A stretch of DNA of 64,000 bases from NCBI RefSeq assembly GCF_041146795.1, contig NC_135170.1, positions 7,411,033 through 7,475,032 on the forward strand, read 5' to 3'. This DNA comes from Maylandia zebra. Its lineage: Eukaryota > Chordata > Actinopteri > Cichliformes > Cichlidae. The notes under the pieces were generated by a model that was not told the DNA's origin, made no database searches, and saw only the letters and a list, made by a program, of their open reading frames with translations. Shown one piece after another: positions 35,310 to 48,700 of the stretch. Both the position numbers and the translations under genes were made by a program. Positions within the stretch are counted from its first letter, which is position 1; each line of letters begins with the position of its first letter.

Positions 35310-37850
35310 AAACTGTGAAAACTGTCCCTATTAGATACAAAAACACTGGAAGTCCCCTTTATAAAAAAAATCTATAATATTAGTTTAATAATGTAAGTGA
35401 AGATTTTTCAAGTTTCAAATTTTTATTATAACATGTTTCCCTGTACAATTAAATTCTTCCTTTGCAGTCTGCAATAGATACCAAACAAACAAACAAACAA
35501 ACAAACAAAAAGAAATAAAGTGGCCAAATAGAATAGATCGTTTAAAAAGAGTTATTAAAAAAACACCATATGAGAAACACAGTAGAAATATAAGATGCAA
35601 AAATGTACTCAGTTGTAGGCCAGGGCTATGTCAGATGTTTAGGGGTCTGATGGGGAAACAAAGAGTTCTTCAAAGTGTTTGTTTTGTTTTACTCACCTTA
35701 AACATAAAAATGATATTAATAAACTGCAGAAGGTTTTCTGGGGCAGTAAAGTTGCACCCTTACATACATACTTATAGCTCTAATGTGGAGCGTAATTATC
35801 ATGTTGTATTTAATAAGACTCAAGGCTAAAGACTGAGCCCAGGAATTCATCAAGAAATTGTTTGTACGGGTCACAGAAGAGGGGAGACAAAAGCTAGTTC
35901 TTCTAATGGCCACAAAGGGCATTATTTCACATGGGCCCTGCTGGCCATTTGAAATAATGCAGCTTCACGGCATTGTATTTCCTCAATGTCTTCACTTTTA
36001 AGGACATACTCCAGCCTTCTTTTATATTTGCTCTATGGCATGAACCAAAACATTAAAGTGTCAGCCTGCAAAACTAAACAGGCTGCTCACTGTGCAACAC
36101 TGAAGACAACTGCAATGCTAGAGCTCCCTCACATAACCAATTGATTACTGTCAGTATAAAAATACTGACTGACTGGAGCTTTAAGAATTTATGAGACTCG
36201 TGCTTTGGAGCTGATTACTTGATTGACAGGTGCCTTCCTTTATTACGATAGGCTGTGGTGATTACTTGGTCGCCACCTCAGCCCCACACTGACCAAAGAA
36301 ATCTTGCATTCACACATCACCATCATTTTGTTTTTCTGATGACCTTCCTGTCAGTTAGTCCCTGTCGGCCACATGACCTGTTTGCGGAGCCGGGAAAGGC
36401 CTTTAGAAAGCTGACATCAGGATTGACTGTCATAATTCATCATTCAAGTCTTATCTGTGACTATGTGCAGGACTAAATAGCAAAAACACAAAGGAAATGA
36501 TTGTGCACCTGAAGGCGAGTGGGTTTGCTGTGATTCTGCTCCCATGCCTTAGGTGACAGAGTGTTAATAACAGGGGAATAAATAAACTGCAGCGCTGTTG
36601 CTGTGGGCTGGAGACTGTGGGTTGCTGACGTCAACGATCCCCCTGTCCCACTTTAACCCTAGACAGGGAGCATGTGTGCGTGTTCAGACTCTTCATCCTC
36701 TAGTTCCCTTAGGACTTCACTCCATTTGCCCTGACTGATAATGAGCACATGTTCTAAAAGAACGCCCAGCCGTTTGCTTAATATATAACACCATGCTCCA
36801 AAAACCACCTCTGTTTTTTCCACCTAGCTTTGCATCTGCTTTAGGGGTTTTCACCACCACAGCCATGCTTGTCTTGGATGCCTTAACCTCTGCACAATCT
36901 ACAGGGAGCAGCTACGTGGTGTGTTGTATAACTGTCATGGTTGTGCAGTGGCATGGAAACTGTCTGACAGCACCGCCCACTGGTTTCACTAATAACACTG
37001 ATGCAGTGAAAATACAAACATACAATCCTGACATTGTTTTCACCAGTAAAATAATGTTTTACCAGCATTTGCGGTGTTACAACTTTGCTATTTTACGATA
37101 AACGTAAATTAAATACAACCTGAGCAACTGAAATGTAGAAATAATGGAACAAATGGACTCAACTCAGTATGATGGAACTTTTTGTGGCCATCATCATAAT
37201 ATCATTGTTGTAAATTCTTTTGACCAGAATATTTATGAAATGGCAATCCTATGTGTAAAATGTTAAACTAGTAGCCTAAATTCTAGAGAGTATGAATAAA
37301 GAGGCAACTGGACTTCTGTTAGTTTGTGCAGACATTTGAAGAGGCATCCAGGAGACTTCCCCCCAAAAAAACAAATAGTGGAGAATGCTCTGGTTTGGTT
37401 GTCCCCTTGGACATCGTTTTGGGGGTCGTTAACCCACCACTGAACATGTCAGTCATCATTTCATTTCATTTATTTATTTCACACTTGGTCAACAGTTTCC
37501 ACAGTTAGTTCTTAAGAGCCAAAGTGGGGAAAAAGGCATGGGTCATTGCCATCACTGGGGATTAAGGGTAAAACCACTGTGAGACCATGACCCACCACAT
37601 CACATAACCTATTGAGCTCACCTGGGGTGTGGTGTGAGTGGGGGTTGGTGCTTCTGGGGTGTCTAGTGGTCATTTACAGAAGGCATCAATGGCCTCCTTT
37701 ACTCCTCTTTCAAACCATCTGTCTCATCGTCTGAAATGTGATCACAGCCATTCTCCAAAAAATGACCTTTGTCCTTTAGATGCAGATCGCACTTCTATGT
37801 TGTGCCACGAGTTCGTGGAGTGGCTGTTTGATTTCTTCTATGTTGAGGCC
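35310..37850. other. Intergenic stretch, nothing recognised
   Basis: Contains an (AAAC)n tract at about 35482-35509 and scattered short open frames without domain or splice support. The part 37470-37850 may be a decayed transposon, since it runs into a Tc1 3' end. Confidence 0.4.
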
Positions 37851-37859
37851 TGAGCACAC

Positions 37860-38335
37860 CTCACTGCGCTGCACACCACAAAATTCTCTGGTCCGATGAA
37901 CGCTCTGGCCTTTATCTTCTAACAGGACAATGGCCCTAAGCACACAGCCAAGAGAACAAAGGCATGTCTTCAGGACCAGCCAGAGCCCAGACTGGACGCT
38001 CCCCATCCAAGCTGATGGAGCGTGAGAGCGTTTGCACAGAAGAATGGGAGAGATTGCGTGCCAAGCTTGTCACATCATACTCAAAAAGATGTGACTGTAA
38101 TTGCTGCCAAAGTGCTTCAAAAACTTTTGAGCTAAATCTGTGAATACTTATGTACATATTATATTTTTGTTTTGTTTTTAACATTTTTAATCAATTTGCA
38201 AGAATCTTAACCAAACATTTTCCCTCTTTGTCATAATGCGGTATTGCGTGTAGAAAATCTCACTTTAATCCATTTTGGAATCAGGCTGTATCATGAAAAA
38301 GTATGGAAGCGCTGTGAAGTATTTCCAGGTGCACT
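37860..38335 (+). mobile_element. 3' part of a Tc1-like transposon
   Basis: Follows the 3' end of a familiar fish Tc1 transposase gene: GACAATGGCCCTAAGCACAC (catalytic Asp region), CATCATACTCAAAAAG near the gene end, TGTGAATACTTATGTACAT, and a terminal part ending GCGCTGTGAAGTATTTCCAG. The middle of the catalytic region is deleted and frames are broken. Confidence 0.65.
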
Positions 38336-38339
38336 GCTT

Positions 38340-38640
38340 GGAAATCGTGTCACTAACGAAAGTGACAGGAAGTGAAGATGAAGGTAGCATTTTCATTGGG
38401 AGTGACTAGGATGGACAAGATTAGAAATGAATCTATGGACATATGCAGAGGAGGGATAGTAGATGTACTGGACAAAGGATATAAGGTATAGAGCAGCTAG
38501 CCGTGAGGAAAAGAGACAAACGGACTTTGTCATTCAGTATACAAGCGTACAAGGAACACACAGAGAAGATTCACAGATTTAGTGAAGGAGGATGCAAGGA
38601 CCGAGTGAGGAAGCACTGCAAAATAAGAAAAAGAAGACGC
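38340..38640 (+). repeat. Degenerate RTE-like LINE 3' region
   Basis: Recalls the 3' end of a common fish LINE (GGGAGTGACTAGGATGGACA, then GGACATATGCAGAGGAGGGA), ending near an AAGAAAAAGAAGA tract. Heavily diverged and non-coding. Confidence 0.5.
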
Positions 38641-38816
38641 CCATTTATAAAAGCACAGTTGCTTCAAGATTAGCTTTAAGATTGTTCCCTTAAAAGTGTA
38701 AAGAAACTGAACAAAAGGAGGACAAAAAAAGTGTCAGACCTAAAGAACATCCACAGCAGATGAACTGAAATCAGGTTCTTAAGAAACAGGAAAAAAAACT
38801 CAGAATGTGAGAAATG

Positions 38817-38851
38817 CAGCAACTAGTAGCTGGTCCAGCTACTAGTTGCTG
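38817..38851. repeat. Perfect 35-bp palindrome (17-bp arms)
   Basis: CAGCAACTAGTAGCTGG and its exact reverse complement are separated by a single T. No family assignment. Confidence 0.9.
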
Positions 38852-39074
38852 AAGTAGTCTTTGAAGTTATGTGTCTCAGAGAATTCAGCTTTATTTCCTG
38901 TCAATGATTAGTTCCCTAAATAGCTCTTGGTGTATCTTTGTGCAGTCTTCTCTTCTCTTCGTGTGTTTATCTTATTTGTGTTCCTTGTTGCTGTTATTTT
39001 TTTTTTTACTTTTGGATTTCAGTTTTTTGTAATTAATTTTATTCATCAATTATAAATGGACTGATTCATATGTA

Positions 39075-39241
39075 GTGCTTTCTATCTAACATTCACACAC
39101 ACATTCATACTGTGTGTGTGACTCAAAAAGCATTTTGGGGGTTAGTATTTTGCCCAAGGACATTTGGCACGCAGACTGGAACAGCCAGGACTCGAACCAC
39201 CAACCTTCCAGTTAGTAGATGCCCTGCTCTACCTCCTAAAC
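39075..39241 (-). repeat. tRNA-headed SINE-like repeat, copy 3
   Basis: On the minus strand: AGGAGGTAGAGCAGGGCATC, GGTGGTTCGAGTCCTGG (B-box-like) and TGTCCTTGGGCAAAATAC, ending in GAAAGCAC. Same family as 8308-8500 and 13535-13710; this copy keeps the best head. Confidence 0.7.
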
Positions 39242-39639
39242 CACATTTTTTTCTGCATTCCTTAAATAGTTCTCGTTTAGGTAATCTCCCTGACAGCCTT
39301 GCCATTGGGTCCACTTCGTGCCTACTTATGACAATAGTCTGTGTGACTGATCCTACATCTTGTCTTTTCTAAACTACTAAAGAAAGTGGTTTCCACATAA
39401 ATACATCAGCTCTGTCCTTTAACCTTACATGTGCTGGGCTCAAATATCTGGGCATTAATGTTACACGTACATTATGTCTATTCAGGTAGTTATGCCTCGC
39501 TTATGACTTACATCTGATTTTTGCTTCTTTTTGAGGTAACAATCATCCTCTCTTCGACTGGAATGATGGATATTGTCATACGTTTTTCAAACACTGCTGT
39601 TATTCTTAACAAATCCTTTTTTGTCAGTTCCTTTATTCG

Positions 39640-39730
39640 AGATGCACAGCCTCCACGGGGAACTCCAGGCCTCGAGGGCCGGGGTCCTGCAGGTTTTAGA
39701 CGCGTCCTTGATCCAACGAGGACCTCAGCA
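39640..39730. repeat. Fragment of the hAT-like repeat seen at 3732-4756
   Basis: GGAACTCCAGGCCTCGAGGGCCGGGGTCCTGCAGG-type sequence matches the left end of the hAT-like element at 3732. No right end or target duplication is found here. Confidence 0.6.
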
Positions 39731-39822
39731 TGACTGTGCCTAAGGGTCTCACACTGACACAATATAAAAAAATAATAAAAATAAAATAAAATAAAACACC
39801 ACACACACATACAAGTACTTAA

Positions 39823-42709
39823 TTTATTTAAACAATTTTAAAATACACAAATACAGTGGTATTACAAATGAGGAGCAAAAGTTTTGAGGTGGGAGTGAAA
39901 AGAAACGATTTCCCATGATCCACAGAAAGATGCATTTTGGGACATGAGCAACCATCTCCACAACGCACAGTTCAAAGCAAAACTGACAAAAGGAGAACTG
40001 CGTGAGGCAGACTGCAAAATCTATCCCATGTAAATTGGACTTGCATTTATTATAGCCATCAGTGAAACGAACAAGTTAATGCATCACTTTTTTTGATTTT
40101 CAAGCCCACAGGTGAAGTGTATGAAACAAAAACTGCCTTAGCGGGAATTCTAATGGAGTGAGGCATTCCCATTCCCTCCATACACTGTCGTCATCATCCA
40201 AAACCAGGGGCTCATGTGGACCTGGTAGACAAAGTAGGCGCATCCTATACACAACGACGAGTACAAAATACCACGACAACCCCTTTTCCCCTTTAACTAC
40301 AGAAAATCGGCCTACGTTACATTGCAATCAGTGTACCACATCGACAGTTTTCTACTTTAAAATGTGCACGATTCAGATTGAGCCACAGAGAGGAGCCGTG
40401 CGTGGCTTTTAGTACCACTGGGACTCGTCCAACCCGCCCCGCCCACCTTTTTTAATTAATACTTGCTTCATTTGTCTCCAAAATCATTCTGTTTAAACCA
40501 ATCCTGTCCATTTTCTACACAAACTTTCACATTATTTGCCAGACCCTCTGATGTGGGTCAGCACCAGACTGAAACTAATGATCTTTATTTTCTTTATATC
40601 AAGCTCCTTCTATGCCAATTACTTTTAAAAGTCATTGCAACATAGGCTGCACAGTACAATTCTAAACTGTGAAGAAAAAACAAACAAATGCAGGATCAAA
40701 TACTACCAGGAGGTACAAACTGAGGCCATGACATCTGAAGAGTTGTGGCATTTTTTCATTTTATCTTTAACTTGCTATCGGCAGAATGGATCCCAGCTTG
40801 AGGAAAGTACATTACCAGAATCTACCTTTTTAAAAGGTAACCTCAGTAATTTAGTCTTTAGCTCACAGAAAGTTGCGGCATTTGCAAAATCAGACTTGAA
40901 GATGGTTTAAACGTACAGCTGTTTTTCTCACACGTAAGACACGGCAGCACAGTCGGCTCAGAGACGCCCGCTGTGTTTAGGTGACCGAGTGCATTCTGGA
41001 GGCAGCACACACTGGCGGGGAACACACTGGAATATTAGCTGCAATCCAACACCACACGCACGGACTGGAGAGTCGGCAGGTTAAACAGCAGCTAATGTGT
41101 GATCTCTACTAGATGAGGGCTGCAGGTGCAATCAGGAAATCAGGTTTGAGGGTCAAAGCGTGTTTTCACAGTTCCACCCTCAGACTTAAACATCGATTTG
41201 TTAAAAAACTGTGAAACCCCCATTTAAGGCAAATCAAAGACACCTTACCCAAGCGGCTTGCGCTGCACTGTGCAACCATGATGTAAAATACTTCGCGATG
41301 TAACAAACTGGGTATCAGTAAAATCCAAGTCATTAAACTGCCTTGGAGCCTTTCCTCCAATGTAATTAATCCTTTAAGTTTCTGTCTTGCAGTTCTGCTG
41401 CGTTAAAACGTTTGAGAGATTCGTTTTTGTGGCTTCTACTAGAGACACGTGGAGACAAGGAGGCTGCATGGAGGTTGAAATCATCCATGAGTGTTTATTA
41501 AGGTTTACGAAGAAAGCTGTCAGAGTACGCGTGAAAAACAAAACAAAATCTTTGGAAGTAGATGGACAGATGGTCTAGAGTGAGGTTGAGGAGGCAAAGG
41601 AGACAAAAAAGAAAGAAATACCCTCAACATGTTTATCCCACAACCATTTGAAGCTTGTACAACCCTAAGATAACCCTAAGACAGAACCACACAAACACAC
41701 AAAAACCACATCACTATGCACTGAGTTTAAAAACAATTTCTCATCCGTTCGGTGCGGACACACCAGCCTCCAGACTAGATCATCGTTTCATTCACAGCTT
41801 TTCCCACCGCAGCCACAAACCTGAAGACACACTATATGTGCTGTATGGTTTTTTTGGATTTACTACAATGTCCTGGTTGCAACGCACCTGAGGTGGACGC
41901 AGACAAAAACAAAAACCCCAAAACATCTACTCATACCATTGGGATCATTGCAAAGAGAACATTAAATCCCCTGTTAATGTAACTGTAGAGCTAAACCTCA
42001 AACACCTAAAATACAAAATAAAAGAAAAGTATGCCCACTTGTGGGATTTAAACAGTCATTCAGGACACAAAAATAGAGTTGAGGCACTGCTCTACAACAC
42101 TGCCACGATGGATCACGTGTCTCTGGTAGTTTTAATAAATCCCACAGGCTAATTTTGACAGCTAACAGACATGTCATTCTCTCTTGTGAAGTCTGGCCAG
42201 CTGGTGCAGTACAATTTCTCTTAATGATTAAAAATAAGTAAAAACAAAAAGTTGGGGGAGAAAAAAAAAAAAAATAGGAAGATGATGCCACAGAGAAGTG
42301 AATCCATGGCTTCATCAACAGCAAGGGGGAGGCAGGAGGAGGAGGGGGGGTTCCAAATCTTCCCACGGAGAAGAAGAGATGCTGCGGCTGCTACTTTGCC
42401 CAAATTGTTGTTAAGGCAACCAAACCGTACTCCACCTGCCCATCTCTCTGTCACATACACACACTCACACTCATTTCTGGCTGTGCACCTCTTCTGTCGA
42501 GTGAACAGGGGAGTAGCCAGATACTTGTGCAATCGTTGGTAAGTCCTCCGTGTAATCTGCAAAGTCCTGTTCATATGTGTAAGTGTGTTGTGTGTAAAGT
42601 GTGTGTGTAAAGTGTGCGTGTAAAGTGTGCGTGTGTGTGCGTGTGCGTGTGTGTGGCTGCAGGTGGTACATGTTGAGGCCTCCATGGTGCACAGCTGGAT
42701 GAGAGGGTT
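39823..42709 (-). other. csnk1d: Presumed csnk1d 3' UTR
   Basis: Minus-strand sequence from the csnk1d stop codon to an AATAAA signal at 39823-39828. No other gene is seen here. A GT/GC-rich microsatellite interspersed with TGTAAAG lies at about 42585-42656, some 50 bases past the stop. Long 3' UTRs are usual for CK1 delta. Extent inferred. Confidence 0.45.
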
Positions 42710-45700
42710 TCACCGAGGGGCTGCAGACTGGAGGCCGCTTGGTGTGACCCGGGACAGAGCCTGAAAGAAAAATAACGTCACAGTTTGAGCAGGGAGCACA
42801 TCACTGGAAGTTACAGTTACTGCATGGTTACTATGATGCTACAGCCAGCAGCCTAGCTTAGCGCAAACACTGCATACTAGAGTTCTGCTCAAAACCTTGG
42901 GCTAGAATGAACACTGAAATAGCCCATTTTATTTCATTTATTTTACCAAATATCCAATATGTTAATACTAATAAGATTCAGTTAATATTAAATGCCCCAT
43001 CATAGTTTGATGTAGGCAAGGAGCAACCTCAGAGGCTAAAAAAAAAATAAAGACGGCAAGAAGTGCCCACACGGCAGATCCTCTCCAACAGTGAGCCATA
43101 ACACTCCTGTGTTAAAAAGGCTAAAGTTACATTTAAAAGTGAAAATGTTTACAGGCTGATACAAACACGTGGACGTGACTGCCTTCATTAACAAAAGGAG
43201 GCGCTGTAACACACAGCTAAGCCTCACTTTCACAATATTTTCCAAAAAGTGTACTTTAGTTTCACCGAATTACAACGAAAGATTTGATTCATTACTCGGC
43301 ACCAATTAGCAGATATCTGTGTCTGTGGATTACAAAAGTCCAGTTTCAGCCCAGCCTGCTAAACAAGCTTGGCTGTATTAGCTGATAACCACTCTCACCC
43401 ACAGACAAACCTGACTCCAAAAACAAATAAAACAAGATGGCTGCAGCCACAACACAACAGTACAGTCCTGAACTTTGCAGCCCCGAAGCAAACAGGTGAC
43501 AGCCTGTTGGCTACATCCACCCATGCAGACCATGCTTGCATATTTGCACCCTTGGAAATGAATATGATCGTCACTGCAAAATAGACAAGCACTGATGAAG
43601 CTTCTGTGTGCAGAGCTGAATCTAAACTGTGTTTGCACCGTTTCTCTTCCCCACTCATTCTTACATTCTGTGTAGAGGAGACACTGCTCAAGTAAAGATA
43701 GCATTTGGGCTTGATTTTAGACTTCAGCGGGAAATCTACATCCCAATTTGCAATGTAGCTGGAAACGCCACTTCCCCCTACACCACAACCTTCACTGTTC
43801 AGGTTGCTGCAGGCTACGTCGACCTGACGTGTGATTACATTTCCCAGGAGGTGCGCATCAGCTTCTGGTTCAGAATCAGAATCAGAATACTTTATTAATC
43901 CCGAAGGAAATTAGGGTTACAGCAGGCAGCACGCTAATGGCGCATGCGCACTTACAAAGGAACCTTCTGACCAACTTTACACAAACATCACATTGGGGAG
44001 ACATGTCAGAAAGTTAGGCTGATAGGAAAAAAACAACAAAAATACATAACATGAGGTAAGAGGAGGAGAAAAAAATACTCCACTCAGACTGAGCTCCTAG
44101 TGGGAGAACAGTTTGATAACAGAAAAGACACCTCAGCACAAAAAGCACATGACTATCAATACACCATAGAAACACAAGACAAGCAACAGGGGCGGGTAAA
44201 GGGTGAGAGAGAGCCGGTGTAGACAGCACATCCGGTCCTGCAGCATGTCTGCACTGGTCCAGTCAACCGCCATCTTCCCCGGGAGGGGACAAGCATCGAA
44301 GGCGTTTGGAAAGGGAGGGGGGATCAGTGTGTGCATATCAGTGTATGTGTGTGTGTGTGTCCATAGTTCAGCTGAGACAGTGTCCTTCGCCCTGCCAGGC
44401 TAAGTAAACAGTCTTCCAGCCAACCCAGGTGACCTTGCATGGAATGGGAAGAACAGTCTAAACACAGTCGTTATCAGGGTGTTTTTGTTCGGCTCCAGCC
44501 TTGAGACCGCAGCTGGCGCCGATGGGGTCTCCGCATGAAGTGATGGTGGTTTTTACTTTAGTGCGAACAGCTCATATGAATTTCAAAGCTGTTCTAACAG
44601 TCCAACACTGGTCTCACAATCTCCCGTTGGAGAGCCGCGAGCTTTCTATGATGTTATCCAAACTTACGTTCCGTGATGTTGTCATTCTTTTTGCCCAAAG
44701 AGCAGATTCTGAGAACTCACGATCGCAGTGCACTTCCCCAAGATTTGATCCAATTTGCGCTCAAAGGTGTTGTTCGAGCTAGCCCCTCCAGATGTAATCC
44801 AGTTTTTTCCACTCAGAGGTCTTGTTCTGAGTATTCACGGCAGCTGTGTGTTCTCCAAGATCTTATCCGTGCTGCACTCAATGAGCCCATTTTGAGAAAC
44901 TCACGCCTCTCCCATCGTTTCAATCCCAGCGGGCAGCCTTGTGGGGGTTTGAACAGCCGGTTCCGCTTCCCTAATTCTTCGATAAGTCAGGGCCAAGCCA
45001 GCTCGGATCAGCAAGAACCATGTTATCATGGTTCCGAATAGGTAGATATCTTCAGCACTCAGGCTCACCCGAGCCCAGACTTCTCGTTGAGAAGGGGTGT
45101 CAATTGCATTCAGAGACCAGTTGATCAAATCCATAATTCCTCTTTTAGGTTTTAGAGAACAGACTGTGAGAGTGTGTTCCAGGGAAAAGTAATTCAAAAA
45201 ACACGAGACTAGACAAGGACACAAGAGGCTAAGCAGGGAAGATAAGGGCAGGAGAGGAGAAAAGTGCGACCGCCTTCGCTGAGAGCCAAAAGAGAAGTTA
45301 CTTCATAAGTTGCGATGCAGCTTTCCCACTGAAGTATAATTCACACTGAAGTTTATGTACTACTTTGGCTGTGTTTCCCTGTGAATATACTCTTGTATAT
45401 ATGCTGAAGAAGCCAGTGCAGCAGGTACAAACTGACCAATCAGGAGCCAGCCAGAAGCATAAATGAGCTGGATGCCTACCTAAGGACAAATCACCGGCCT
45501 CCATTGGTTGTCCTTGGAAACACTTCTTTGTTTTTGTTCTGAATAAACAAAAGTTTCATGTAACTTTCCTATTTTCACAGACTTTGTGTTCTATATTTGA
45601 ATTTTCTCTTCATCATACTGCCACAACATTAAACGAATGCTCCATAAAGCTATAGAAACAAGTTAATTATGGTTCATTTTATTCATGGATAAATGTAACT

Positions 45701-48700
45701 AGTATGAAACTGACATGCAATGTCTTATCCCGTGTCTGTGTGTGGGATAATACACAGAAATGTTTCACTTTTTAAACACTCGATTAAGAAAAAAGAAACA
45801 AAAACGTCAAAGCGACTGGAGGAGACCGATTCTTTTCATTTGTTCAGCAGTTCTCCACTTTGCCCTCTGGGGGGCGTGGAGGTCCACGCAAAGAAGAGAA
45901 CAAAGGACTTAATGAAGCCTTTAAACAATGACCTCCTTTGCTCCATGAGTGCTTTTACGCTTATTTTACAAACTGGGAAGGACTGTGTCAGTGGAAATGA
46001 ATCAGTACAGATACTGTTCAGTTTGAACAGAGGGAAAAGGAGAACATGTATGCATGTGGTGTCTGCACAAACACTATGTTCTCTTATGCTAGACGCTTCC
46101 TGTTTTCAGGATTTGTTGGGCAACTGAGCACAAATGATTCAAGTTCTTCTTATTAACTGACACGCAATCATAAAGTCCTCCCAGTAAACCGATTGTTTCT
46201 AACGACAATGTTTTATGGTCTGCCAACCTGCACAGCGTGTACCCTGCTACTCAGTCACTTGAGATATGCCACAGCCTAAAGAAATGTGGCTGCAAACAGC
46301 TGTCTGCTGTGGATTTTCAACATGATATTTGTAACGCAGTTCGTGTTACCTGTGAGGACATGCGGGATGTTTCCTGGCGTCCTGTCAGGTCTGACGAGGA
46401 AATGTTGACAGGGGCTCCCCGATGAAGGCGCATGCTCACCTTCCTCTCCTTCTCCATACCTGAAAGACAAAGAAAAGGTACAAGGGTAGGCTAAATATTT
46501 CAGCAATTGTTTAAAGAGAAGGAAAAACAAAACATATTTTTTGCTCACCTGTGTGTGAGGCGGGGTTGAGCGGGGAGGGGGCTGCAACTTCCTGAGGGGC
46601 TCTGGCTCTTCCTGAGGCCGAGGCCATACCTCTGGCCCCGGGGTTCCTGCTGTGCCTCATTCTCTCATCCCGTTCCCGACGCTCCCGCTCTGCATCCTCC
46701 ACGGCCCTATTGGCACCCTGACACACAAGACAGCTGAGGTTATTAACCTTTAAGACAGCTGCACACTTAAAAAAAATTAACAAAATAACAAACATGCTGC
46801 ATGAAAATGCATCTAGGCAGAATACACAAGGCCATTTAACAGTGGAAGGTCAACTTAACATTATGTTACACAACATGTTTATAGCTGCGTTTATGTCACT
46901 GAGAATGCTGATGTTCCAGTTGTAAACAGAAAGTACACATCACCCAGTTCTTCTCAAGTTTGACTCATATTCTGCTTGCCAATGAAATTCCTAAGAAACA
47001 CTGTTTGTTTTTGGCACAACCTTCTAATGAAAGCACTTATATAATTAAAGTAAGACAGTAGTGAAAAGCACAAAGAAAGTCTTCTTAGATGTGAAGCTAT
47101 AACTTACAAATTTCAGCATGTTCCAGTCAAAGACGTAGTCGTAGGAGAATCCCTGCCTGTGGAAGAGGTTCCTGAAGAGCTGGCGCAAGTATGAGTAGTC
47201 GGGCTTATCGTCGAACCGCAGAGACCGGCAGAAGTTCAGGTAGGTGGCAAACTCGGCTTTGGGGACAAAGAGGTGTTTAAAACATTAGTGTTGGCTAACA
47301 CTGATGTGGTGCCTTTATTCATAGGTACATAAGAGCACTAGAACCTACACGGGTAGCCTTTGCAGAGGACCTCAATGGGTGTCGACATTTTTTTCTCGCT
47401 GATGCGTTCATACTTCTGCCTCTTAGTGGCAGCTTTAAGGCCTTGCCAAGGCAGAGACCCCAGGTTGAAGTACATAAGGACGTATCCCAGTGACTCCAAG
47501 TCATCCCGCCTGGACTGCTCTGTAAATGCAGAGAGAGGGCCAGGTCAGTCGGGATCTGGACGAATCAGAGTTATTAATCATCAGTTTGTGGAGGTCGGTC
47601 TTACCGATGCCCAGATGTGTGTTAATGGAGGCGTAGCGGGCGGTGCCTGTCAGGTTCTTGTTCTCGCGGTAGGGGATGTGTTGGTGCGTGCGTGCGTCAC
47701 GATATTTCTTGGCCAGGCCAAAGTCGATGATGTAGACGAGATTTCCCTTCTTGCCCAGGCCCATCAGGAAGTTGTCTGGCTTTACGTCTCTGTGGATGAA
47801 GTTCTTGGAGTGGATGTACTCAATTCGGCTGATCTGGAAGGAAAAACGGTGGTTAAAAATGAACACAAGGGGTCATTCCAGGAGCTTAACCAAAGTAGAT
47901 ATTTGAAATCAGTGAAGAGATTAAACCGTCCTGCACTACTGTACATACAATTTGTGATGCATCTTTAACATCAAGTGTAGGACCAGCATTCCTCATTTTA
48001 TTCCTTTTCTTTTTCCTTTTGGGAACTCACCATCTGGTCAGCCAGCAGCAGGACTGTCTTGAGGCTGAACTTGCGAGAGCAAAAGTTGAACAAGTCTTCC
48101 AGACTGGGACCCAGCAGCTCCATCACCATCACATTGTAGTCACCCTCAGCGCCACACCATTTTATCGTTGGAATACCCACTGCAAGAAATGTAGGGAACA
48201 CAAGGGTCACATTTATAGTTTGGTTTGGTGCCATTTTGTTCATGTTGGCACTTCAGTGAGAACCACAAGCTGACACTAAACTGTAATAACTTGATGAAAC
48301 TGCAGCCACTATTAAGGCTGGAATGTGCAAGTCCTCAAATCAGAATCCTAAAAGTCAAATATAGGACTTTACAGGCCTGTATAAGGAAGCCAAAGGTCAA
48401 GCGTGTTTAGTACTGACAGCTGTGACTCCTCCACAATCACGTCTTCTGTTAAAGCAACCAAACAGCAAGTCTCATGGTTGCACACATATTAACACATTAT
48501 GCTCATAATTACATGTTTGTCAATATGCTATATGGGGCAGTGATCAGAAAAAACCAGAATAACAAACCTTTGGTAAACTCAAACTAAAATTGTCGTTTTT
48601 GGTTTCAAAAACTGTCTGCCATAATGTGTCAATCTGTGATGCAAGCATGTGGTTTGATGTTGGGTTGTTTGCAGAGGGGGACCATGGGTAAACCATTTTT

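Larger units (their letters stand above)
42761..46349 (-). other. csnk1d: csnk1d last intron
   Basis: 3.6 kb intron, mostly occupied in its middle by the unusual element at 43871-45290. The parts 42761-43870 and 45291-46349 show no gene. The segment 43690-43860 is open on the plus strand ([16 protein letters not shown]) and looks like a repeat-derived scrap. Confidence 0.5.

Noticed and set aside
42221..42685. 154-codon minus-strand frame with His/Thr repeats
   Set aside because: It is translation of the GT microsatellite in the csnk1d 3' UTR.
44673..45041. 122-codon plus-strand frame
   Set aside because: Antisense to the retroelement ORF at 44901-45224 and across the tandem segments; the minus strand has the element's tail polarity.
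47349..47350. First GT (GTGTAG) as donor of csnk1d exon 5
   Set aside because: Joining there breaks the frame; the GTAGGT two bases on restores the conserved YPSEF-type junction.
47360..47968. 202-codon plus-strand frame across csnk1d exons
   Set aside because: It lies opposite the kinase exons 47349-47519 and 47605-47833 and has no recognisable domain.
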